NCBI GenBank assembly: GCA_963582345.1 | Contig: CAUZSN010000129.1 | Coordinates: 1 to 7,172, forward strand | Source of the DNA: CAUZSN01 sp963582345 | Lineage (GTDB): Bacteria > Planctomycetota > Planctomycetia > Planctomycetales > Planctomycetaceae | DNA: 7,172 bases | Direction: 5' to 3' | In this document: positions 1 to 5,783 of the stretch, piece after piece | Numbering within the stretch: position 1 is the first letter of the stretch | Layout: each line of letters starts with the position of its first letter | Translations under genes and position numbers: made by a program | Notes under the pieces: generated by a model | The model's input: the letters and a program-made list of their open reading frames with translations, nothing else | What the model was told of the DNA's origin: nothing | The model's database searches: none

Positions 1-2
1 TC

Positions 3-761
3 GAGAACGCTCCCGCTGATGCCATGGGCATCCGGACACGCTGGGACCAGATGGGATGGCAGGACAAGCCGATTTGGTGCATCGGCGGTGATGGCGCCAT
101 GTTCGATATCGGCTTCCAAGCACTATCGCGGATGCTGGCGTCGGGCATGAACATCAAAGCCTTCATCCTGGATACTCAGGTGTATTCCAACACGGGCGGT
201 CAGGCGTCGACCAGCTCGTACACCGGGCAGAACACCAAGATGAGCATTCACGGCAAGCAGTATGATGGCAAGCAGGAGCGCCGTAAGGAAATTGCTCAGA
301 TCGCCATGATGCACCCACGCACGTTCGTGGCTCAGACAACGTGTGCCCACACCAACCACTTCTACAAGTGTGTGCTACGTGCATTAGAGTTCGATGGGCC
401 GGCTGTCATCAGTTGTTATACAACGTGTCAGCCAGAACACGGTGTGGCAGACAACATGGCTGCAGATCAGGCACGACTGGCTGTGGACACGCGAGCGTTT
501 CCACTTTTGGTCTACGACCCTGACAAAGGTGATACGATTAAGAAGCGCCTTTCGTTGCAGGGTAACCCGGCCATGAAGGACGATTGGTGGACCAATCCCA
601 AGACGGGTGAGTTGATCGACTTTATTGATTTTTGTCGCAGTGAAGGTCGCTTTGCCAAGCACTTCGACAAGGACGGCAACCCGTCTAAGACACTCGCGTT
701 CGCCAATAACGAGCGTCTCGAAAATTGGCACGTGTTGCAGGAACTGGCTGGACTGCGATAA
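3..761 (+). CDS. nifJ: Pyruvate:ferredoxin/flavodoxin oxidoreductase-type 2-oxoacid oxidoreductase, C-terminal part (5' truncated by window edge)
   Basis: This is the C-terminal thiamine-diphosphate-binding part of a large fused 2-oxoacid oxidoreductase. The family oxidises pyruvate (or a related 2-oxoacid) with CoA to acyl-CoA and CO2, passing electrons through 4Fe-4S clusters to ferredoxin or flavodoxin in the cytoplasm. The frame is open from base 3, so the first ATG (24) is internal. Visible signatures are the TPP/Mg motif, GGDGAMFDIG at 84-113, followed about 30 residues later by DTQVYSNTGG at 171-200. A Cys within YTTCQPEHG (codon 426-428) aligns with the last Cys ligand of the proximal Fe-S cluster in classical PFOR. 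The tail (LAVDTRAFPLLVYDP, then a DWW..P segment and a closing ERLENWHVLQELAGL) is recognisable but differs from E. coli/Desulfovibrio-type PFOR, suggesting a variant subfamily. The true substrate cannot be decided from this fragment, and the symbol is a family-level label. The protein ends with TAA at 759-761. Confidence 0.9.
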   Translation, partial: ENAPADAMGIRTRWDQMGWQDKPIWCIGGDGAMFDIGFQALSRMLASGMNIKAFILDTQVYSNTGGQASTSSYTGQNTKMSIHGKQYDGKQERRKEIAQIAMMHPRTFVAQTTCAHTNHFYKCVLRALEFDGPAVISCYTTCQPEHGVADNMAADQARLAVDTRAFPLLVYDPDKGDTIKKRLSLQGNPAMKDDWWTNPKTGELIDFIDFCRSEGRFAKHFDKDGNPSKTLAFANNERLENWHVLQELAGLR

Positions 762-859
762 GGCTGATTGACGAAATTGCAGCTCATTCCGGTGGTCCTG
801 AACGGTAAGACGGCAAGCTGTGTATGTTTTGGTTGACTGATTTGTACGATATTGGCTTG

Positions 860-882
860 CCATTTCAAGTCACGTGAAATGG
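860..882. repeat. 8-bp inverted repeat (hairpin) downstream of the oxidoreductase gene
   Basis: CCATTTCA (860-867) and TGAAATGG (875-882) are exact reverse complements around a 7-base loop, AGTCACG. An outer pair, TGTAC (843-847) and GTACA (885-889), could lengthen the structure with an unequal internal loop. It lies about 100 bases after the oxidoreductase stop and has no T-tract, so it is not a standard intrinsic terminator. It could be a transcript-end stabilising hairpin or an operator. The function is inferred only from the symmetry. Confidence 0.4.
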
Positions 883-1304
883 TTGTACACGTCACATGCG
901 TGTTGGATGAGCAGTTCCGGAATCTCTCTGAATAGTTTTCCGAACGGATCAAACGTGGTTTTCGTGCATCAGGATTGCCACTATTCTCATCGTCGCTCTT
1001 AGGGTCGTCCTTGCAGTGCTCCATTGGTATTGATGATCTTCTGTGGCGAGCTGACGAGCGCCGAAATTTTCAGTGTAGGTCGGATCGAGATCACGCAACG
1101 TGCTGGCGGAGCAGCGCAAACACGTTGAGTGGAGTTCGCACGCTTTTCACGGTTTGACCGTGGTTCAAGAAACCAAAGCTCGGTCACAGGCAGCTATAAA
1201 AATTAGGATTCGATTTCAGTTGATGCGCCGATTGATGGTGTGCAGCGAATTCGGTGCGTAAGAGTCCGATTTTGATCATTTTGAAAGAAAACCATAATTT
1301 AAGC

Positions 1305-1333
1305 TTGCGATTTAGTAACAATTCGCTTATATA
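1305..1333 (+). promoter_or_regulatory. Candidate sigma-70-like promoter for the DUF1559 gene
   Basis: TTGCGA (1305-1310) and TATATA (1328-1333) are separated by 17 bases inside the AT-rich part of the spacer. Each matches the sigma-70 consensus at 4 of 6 positions. TATAGT at 1330-1335 is an alternative -10 with a longer, 19-base spacer. Transcription from here would give a leader of roughly 170 bases before the ATG at 1512. This is a pattern match only; planctomycete promoters are not well enough conserved to be sure. Confidence 0.3.
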
Positions 1334-1497
1334 GTTGAAATTGAGACTCAGTGTCAGTATGTAGCAGGGGTATCTTTCGTTGAGCCAGCCAAGCCAATTC
1401 TGCCGACTGCCGTCCACACTCAGGCACTGAACGTAGTGTCTTTAACGGTGCGAATCGCAGTCCTGACCGTCCATGCTCGATGTTTCAGCATTTCTTG

Positions 1498-1504
1498 AAG
1501 GGAG
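1498..1504 (+). promoter_or_regulatory. Shine-Dalgarno site that decides the DUF1559 start
   Basis: AAGGGAG at 1498-1504 ends 7 bases before the ATG at 1512. This supports 1512 as the start over the in-frame upstream ATG at 1473. The shorter product also places the basic leader and prepilin cleavage site close to the N-terminus, as expected for this family. Confidence 0.65.
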
Positions 1505-1511
1505 CGAGCAA

Positions 1512-2588
1512 ATGAGAAGCAAGTCGACCAAGTCACATCGCATTTCAAGAAATCGTTATGGATTCACGTTGATCGAGTTGTTAGTCGTCATAGTCATTAT
1601 GGCCCTATTGATTGGACTTCTCTTGCCGGCGGTTCAGTCAGCTCGCGAAGCGGCTCGTGAATCCAGTTGTAAGAACAATCTCAAGCAGTGGGGATTGGCT
1701 ATTCATATTTACGAAAGTACGAAAGGATTTTATCCTCCAAGCTGGCGCGCGACTCGACCCGATCCAAATAGCGGCAACATTAGCGGCTGGTCCGCTCAAG
1801 CACAATTGCTGCCGTATCATGAGCAAGGAGTTACATTCGAGTACATCGACTTTGACTTGGACTACAACCTTGCCCCGGATGTGATCACCGCTGATGGCAC
1901 GACAACTAGGCTCAGCGCTTTACGTAACCCCACGTTCCTCTGTCCGAGCGAAGTCCAGGATGAAGTTCGTATTTCCGGCGGCATCGAAACCCATTATCCA
2001 CTTAATTACGCGGTCAATTGTGGAATTTGGTTCGTGTATGATCCGGTAACAAAGGATGGTGGAGCGGGCGCGTTTTATCCTGGAAGCAAGCTAAAGGCAT
2101 CCGATTTCCGTGACGGATTGTCCAACACAATGGCGATGGCTGAAGTCAAAGGGTATCAGTCCTATTATCAAAACGCCGTATTCGTGACGGGATCACCCGA
2201 ACTGGAAAACTTGCCCACCGAATTCGACATTTGCATTCTGGGGGAATCGTCGGCACAGCATAAGAAGAATAATGGTCATACCGAGTGGGTGGATGGCCGG
2301 GTCCATCAGATCGGCTTTACGACTGCATTTGAGCCAAACACTGAGGTCATCTGCCCCGTTGACGGTATGGAATACGACGTGGACTGGACGAACCAGCAGG
2401 AAGGGAATTCTACCACAGTCCCTACGTATGCTGCAGTTACCGCCCGCAGCTACCATCCCAACAAGGTGAATGTGCTAATGATGGATGGTTCTGTGCGTTC
2501 CGTTGAGAACATGATCAACTGGGGTATTTGGCAAGCCATTTCCACGCGTGACGGAAGAGAGATTCTGCCCAAAGGATTCAATAGGTAG
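1512..2588 (+). CDS. DUF1559 domain-containing protein, type IV pilin-like N-terminus and H-X9-DG C-terminal motif
   Basis: A 358-residue secreted or membrane-anchored pseudopilin-like protein. Residues 1-17 are a basic leader ending in RYG. Prepilin peptidase would cut at G17|F18, giving a mature N-terminus FTLIELLVV with the conserved Glu at +5 (E22). Residues 18-41 form the hydrophobic helix. The hallmark DUF1559 (SBP_bac_10) segment follows: PAVQSAREAARESSCKNNL then KQWGLAIH at about 39-66. Near the C-terminus H315 (codon at 2454), nine residues, then D325-G326 and SVRSV make the H-X9-DG motif, followed by the usual W.xxxSTRDGREI tail. Planctomycete genomes carry many paralogs, and their role (surface or pseudopilus-like structures) is unknown. 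The start at 1512 is chosen for its Shine-Dalgarno site. The gene stands alone, converging on murJ. Family assignment is firm; function is not. Confidence 0.95.
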   Translation: MRSKSTKSHRISRNRYGFTLIELLVVIVIMALLIGLLLPAVQSAREAARESSCKNNLKQWGLAIHIYESTKGFYPPSWRATRPDPNSGNISGWSAQAQLLPYHEQGVTFEYIDFDLDYNLAPDVITADGTTTRLSALRNPTFLCPSEVQDEVRISGGIETHYPLNYAVNCGIWFVYDPVTKDGGAGAFYPGSKLKASDFRDGLSNTMAMAEVKGYQSYYQNAVFVTGSPELENLPTEFDICILGESSAQHKKNNGHTEWVDGRVHQIGFTTAFEPNTEVICPVDGMEYDVDWTNQQEGNSTTVPTYAAVTARSYHPNKVNVLMMDGSVRSVENMINWGIWQAISTRDGREILPKGFNR

Positions 2589-2596
2589 TCCATCCA

Positions 2597-2836
2597 TCAA
2601 ACAAAAGGTGAATTGGTGTTAACTGCGATGGAACTTACTTGTTGCTTTGTCGCTGTTGTGCACAGCGCCGCTTGTCTGTCTTGTTCCGGGACTCCTGCAG
2701 GTTTATCTATTGGCTCGTCGTTGGTGTTATTGGTTATATAGGGATAGGCTTTCATCGGTTTATTAGCACCTTTGCCGTTCTCGCATTTCTCAATCAAGTG
2801 GTGCAAGTTCGGCGGGAGTAGAAGTTCGTTTGGCAT
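2597..2836 (-). CDS. Possible small hypothetical protein, downstream of murJ
   Basis: A 79-residue open frame starting at the ATG at 2836-2834 and ending with TGA at 2599-2597. GGAAGG (2850-2845 on the minus strand) lies 8 bases before this ATG, a good Shine-Dalgarno spacing; a second ATG two codons earlier (2842) is too close to it. The N-terminus, MPNELLLPPNLHHLIEKCE, is rich in charged and Leu residues and resembles the opening of short planctomycete hypothetical proteins as I remember them. The remainder is polar and low in hydrophobics, with no signal peptide or membrane segment. It starts 52 bases after the murJ stop on the same strand with no obvious terminator between, so it could be the last gene of that transcript. 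The opposite strand also has short open frames, so coding status is uncertain, and no function can be given. Confidence 0.35.
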   Translation of the reverse strand: MPNELLLPPNLHHLIEKCENGKGANKPMKAYPYITNNTNDEPIDKPAGVPEQDRQAALCTTATKQQVSSIAVNTNSPFV

Positions 2837-2888
2837 GCGCATTTCCTTCCGATTTATCTTGCTCGTACGACATTATGCTGGACTTGCC

Positions 2889-4538
2889 CTACCGCAGATT
2901 ATCGTTTTTGGGCTGGCGTGAGAAAAGTAGCCAGAGTTCATCTAGACGCAGCAGTCGGGCCGCAGTCAAGTACGTCACAACTGAGAAAAGCATAGGGACA
3001 AAAACCTGCAACAGCCTATTTGGCAGGTCGGGCTGGGGATCGATTTGCTGAAGTGAGATTAGGCAGACCAGTGACATTGTGGCCGTCGCGACGGTTGCTC
3101 GCCATGCGACTCGCAGCAATTGTGACCACTCGAATCGAATATGTTGATTCCACAACAACCAAGCGCTTGCACTGACGTGCACGATTGCACAAATGGCCGT
3201 GCTGAGTGCCAGGCCGCGTCCACCAAGCTTCCACATCAAAGTGAAATTTAGACTGAGATTTAACAAAACGGCCAGGACGCCGGTGCGCAACGGAGTCTGC
3301 CGGTCGCCGATCGCGTAATAGCCGCGATGGACGATCAATAATCCACAATACGCCCACACACCGATCGCGTATGCCGAGATCATCTCGGCAGTCTGACTTG
3401 CGTCCTCACTGTCGAATGCTCCGTGTTGAAACAGAAGTGCTGTTAATGGTTTTGCGAGCAGAGCCAGGCCTACACTGGCGGGGAGTCCGATGACAATCAC
3501 CAGCCGCAGACCCAGTGTCAAATCGTCTTTCAAACGGTGAAAATCTCCGCGTTCGGCATGTCGCGACAACAAGGGAAAAAAGACCGTGCCCAAAGCGACT
3601 CCGAACACGCCCAACGGAAACTGATACATCCGTTGTCCAAAGTACAGCGCCGATGCTGTGCCCGAGCGCAGCGGATAATCGATCAGACCGAACAAGAAAC
3701 TCGAGGCGGAATCTTCGACTGGTCGCGAAAACCCCCAGGCAATCAGACTGTCGCACAGCGAATTTAACTGGGTGATCGACAAACCAACGAGCACTGGCAG
3801 CATTACGCGAGTGATCCCAGCGACTTTCTGACGAGTGGTATGCCAATGATTGTCGTATCGAAATCCAAGTCGCCACAGCGTTGGAAGCGGTGCCACCACT
3901 TGAAAGATTCCGGTGGCAACAATGCAGCCGGCCAATGCATAGACCTGTTGAATGGGCGATGAAAATAGTGGGGCCAGCAACCAGATCGCGGCAATCCAGA
4001 CAATGTTCAGCATTACGGGTAACAGCGCTGGCCAGGTAAAATGGCCTACTGCGTGCAGCACGGCGCTCACTTGCGCGGCCAAACAAATCAACACCAAATA
4101 AGGAAGCATGACGGCAGTTAGCCCGATCAGCAGCTCCGTCTCTGGTCCAAAATTCCACAACCAACTAACGCACCACAGCACAAGCTCGGCAATCAACACC
4201 AAGCCGCTCAAAGCTAATGCCAGAGATGTCAACAGAGCACTCGCCAGTCGCCAGGCGGACTCAATTCCCGAATCATTTATTTCGCGGACAAAGGCCGGTA
4301 TGAACGCTGTACTAAGCGCTCCTTCGCCAAACAGTTTCCGCGAAAGGTTTGGAATGCGGAATGCGACAGCAAAGGCATCCATGACGACGCCGTTGCCAAA
4401 CAAGGTAGCCATTCCGATGTCGCGGACGAGTCCCAGTAAGCGGCTGAGCAGCGTCCACAGACTGACGATTCGTACACCGGCAAACAGTCGGACATCTCGC
4501 TGTTGCGTAGACCGCGGCGGTGGGGACGATGGTTTCAC
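2889..4538 (-). CDS. murJ: Lipid II flippase MurJ (MviN family)
   Basis: A 549-residue polytopic inner-membrane protein of the MOP superfamily that moves lipid-linked peptidoglycan precursor across the membrane. The length and regular hydrophobic segments fit the 14-helix MurJ fold. The N-terminal signature SRLLGLVRD, then FGNGVVMDAFAVAFRIPN and KLFGEGALSTAFIPAF, is diagnostic. By alignment from memory with E. coli MurJ, the essential R18, R24, D39, R52 and R270 correspond to R33, R39, D54, R67 and R303, all present, so the protein should be active. FPLGVFGVALGT follows R303. A roughly 20-residue insertion lies before R303 (about residues 271-290). The start is GTG at 4538; no in-frame ATG lies between it and the preceding gene and no clear Shine-Dalgarno site is visible, so the exact N-terminus is less certain. 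It begins 25 bases after the holA stop, implying co-transcription. Confidence 0.95.
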   Translation of the reverse strand: MKPSSPPPRSTQQRDVRLFAGVRIVSLWTLLSRLLGLVRDIGMATLFGNGVVMDAFAVAFRIPNLSRKLFGEGALSTAFIPAFVREINDSGIESAWRLASALLTSLALALSGLVLIAELVLWCVSWLWNFGPETELLIGLTAVMLPYLVLICLAAQVSAVLHAVGHFTWPALLPVMLNIVWIAAIWLLAPLFSSPIQQVYALAGCIVATGIFQVVAPLPTLWRLGFRYDNHWHTTRQKVAGITRVMLPVLVGLSITQLNSLCDSLIAWGFSRPVEDSASSFLFGLIDYPLRSGTASALYFGQRMYQFPLGVFGVALGTVFFPLLSRHAERGDFHRLKDDLTLGLRLVIVIGLPASVGLALLAKPLTALLFQHGAFDSEDASQTAEMISAYAIGVWAYCGLLIVHRGYYAIGDRQTPLRTGVLAVLLNLSLNFTLMWKLGGRGLALSTAICAIVHVSASAWLLWNQHIRFEWSQLLRVAWRATVATATMSLVCLISLQQIDPQPDLPNRLLQVFVPMLFSVVTYLTAARLLRLDELWLLFSRQPKNDNLR

Positions 4539-4563
4539 GAGAATGCAGCACCATAACCAGGGC

Positions 4564-5565
4564 TTAGATCTTGCCGCTCAACTGCACAAGCAATTGTTCC
4601 AATTGCACTCGCTCGGAAATGCGGCTGCCAGTCTTGAGGTTGCCGTCGGCATCCAAAAGCCAATGGTACAGTTTTTCGGCATTTGGTCGCCCGATTCTAC
4701 GTAAGTAGTTAGCAGAGGGAGCAACGTCTTTGGGGAAGACACGTGCTTCTCGCAAGGCGGCGTTGAGCTGTGTGCCTTGTCGAGCGATTTCCGTGGCTCG
4801 AGCCAGCTTACGGAATACAAAGCTGATGCCACCCAGGATCTTTTGTGGAGCTTCGCCGGCAACCAGTAGTTTTTCCAGACAATCCAGCGCCAGGCCTAAC
4901 TGTCCATCGCGAACGGCGTTAGTCATCACCCAGGTCGTCTCGGCCTTCCATCCGCCGACCATCGCTCGTATGTCGTCGGCGACGATCCGTTTGTGGTCAC
5001 CCACATACGCTGCTAATTTCGCAAGTTCCTGTTCCAATAACCCCAGATGGTTTCCTGCCAATTCCGTCAACAGCTCGGCCGCATCTCGTGTCAATTGTTT
5101 TTCGTGCTGCTGGCGGCAGGTTTCCTGCAGCCAGCGGGTCAAGTGACTTCCTGATAGTTCCGTACATTCCACCACAAGTCCGATCTTGGCCGCCTTTTTG
5201 GCGAGACGAGTGTTTTTAGGCCACGTATTGACGTCCAATACTAGCACCGACTTCTTAGCCGGCTTCTCCAACAATTTTTCCAAACCGCCGCGATTTTGTG
5301 AAACAAAATCATTGGCCTGTTCAACGATCACAAGTCGCTTGTCGCTCCACATTGAGACCATCCACAATTCGTCGCGAACGCTTGTCAAATCACAGGTCTT
5401 GCCAGTGAAATATGTCAGGGACGCGTCGTGATCCTGGTCACCAAGCACGATCTTGCTCACGACCTGAATGACAGCCTGTTTCAACGACCGTTCCTCGCCT
5501 GGCAACACAACGATTGGTCCGACCTCGTGTTCTTCTGGACTGTTTAGAAAAACTGTGGCATGCAT
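4564..5565 (-). CDS. holA: DNA polymerase III subunit delta (clamp loader)
   Basis: A 333-residue cytoplasmic protein of the HolA family. Delta is the clamp-loader subunit that opens the beta sliding clamp, and its length is typical. The N-terminal domain begins with IVVLPGEERSLKQAV (about 18-32), equivalent to the usual Y-L-x-G-E-E-x-x-L region. DKRLVIVEQANDFV (about 75-88) is the conserved strand and turn before the clamp-binding region. VLVLDVNTWPKNTRLAKKA follows at about 105-122. The middle carries LEQELAKLAAYVG and a DDIRAMVG segment. The C-terminal collar domain includes ALDCLEKLLVAGEAPQKIL and FVFRKLARA. There is no Walker A motif, as expected, because delta does not hydrolyse ATP. 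The start is ATG at 5565 without a clear Shine-Dalgarno site. The gene is first of a leftward pair with murJ and is divergent from the mutase-like gene. Confidence 0.92.
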   Translation of the reverse strand: MHATVFLNSPEEHEVGPIVVLPGEERSLKQAVIQVVSKIVLGDQDHDASLTYFTGKTCDLTSVRDELWMVSMWSDKRLVIVEQANDFVSQNRGGLEKLLEKPAKKSVLVLDVNTWPKNTRLAKKAAKIGLVVECTELSGSHLTRWLQETCRQQHEKQLTRDAAELLTELAGNHLGLLEQELAKLAAYVGDHKRIVADDIRAMVGGWKAETTWVMTNAVRDGQLGLALDCLEKLLVAGEAPQKILGGISFVFRKLARATEIARQGTQLNAALREARVFPKDVAPSANYLRRIGRPNAEKLYHWLLDADGNLKTGSRISERVQLEQLLVQLSGKI

Positions 5566-5783
5566 TGTTCGGTTGTTTTCGGCAATGGTTTGATTTGGAG
5601 GCCGAAGTCAGCGGGTGCCAAACCGCCAGATTTCATTCCAAACCGACACAAGCCTCAGCCGGTTAGCGATTTGCATTGACCTGTGAGAATGAGTTGACAT
5701 AAAGTTCTTCGATCTCAATGCGACGCACCACAGTGTCAGGTTGTTGTCAGTCGCATCGGCAACATTACAGAAATTTTTCCACT
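5566..5783. promoter_or_regulatory. Divergent intergenic control region between holA and the mutase-like gene
   Basis: The 218 bases between the two divergent starts must contain the promoter for the holA-murJ pair and probably that of the rightward gene. The best rightward pattern is TTGACC (5676-5681), a 16-base spacer, then CATAAA (5698-5703). A perfect -35-like TTGACA sits at 5694-5699 but has only a poor -10 after it. I see no convincing leftward promoter and no strong operator symmetry. Confidence 0.35.

Larger units (their letters stand above)
762..1472. other. Long intergenic spacer without a recognisable gene
   Basis: About 700 bases separate the oxidoreductase stop from the DUF1559 gene region. 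Short open frames exist on both strands, but none shows a recognisable motif, a convincing ribosome-binding site or natural-looking composition. The spacer holds an inverted repeat at 860-882, a small perfect hairpin (CACGGT-TTG-ACCGTG) at 1148-1162 with no T-run after it, and an AT-rich stretch from about 1195 to 1345 that contains the best promoter candidate. No tRNA-like cloverleaf was seen. Confidence 0.5.

Noticed and set aside
384..1024. Two minus-strand open frames (384-863 and 512-1024) over the end of the oxidoreductase gene and the spacer
   Set aside because: They overlap each other and mostly mirror the oxidoreductase coding sequence; there is no motif or ribosome-binding site.
1148..1162. 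Perfect 6-bp hairpin CACGGT-TTG-ACCGTG
   Set aside because: It has no T-run and no gene end nearby; a 6-bp dyad is expected by chance in a spacer this long.
1184..1417. 77-codon minus-strand open frame in the spacer
   Set aside because: It falls in the AT-rich promoter stretch and its composition reflects AT bias; no recognisable features.
1473..1511. Upstream in-frame ATG for the DUF1559 gene (13 extra residues)
   Set aside because: The ATG at 1512 has a good Shine-Dalgarno site and gives a normal short basic prepilin leader; the extension has neither.
3406..4164. 252-codon minus-strand open frame
   Set aside because: It lies in another frame inside murJ and its Arg/Ser-rich product has no recognisable motif.
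4108..4704. 198-codon plus-strand open frame
   Set aside because: It runs antisense across the holA-murJ junction, both of which are clear gene families; its Ser/Arg/Thr-rich product is typical of an antisense shadow.
5718..5783. Upstream in-frame ATG for the mutase-like gene (22 extra residues)
   Set aside because: The extension is Cys/Arg/His-rich and unlike a natural N-terminus, and the candidate promoter at 5676-5703 would leave it at the transcript edge. It is not excluded.
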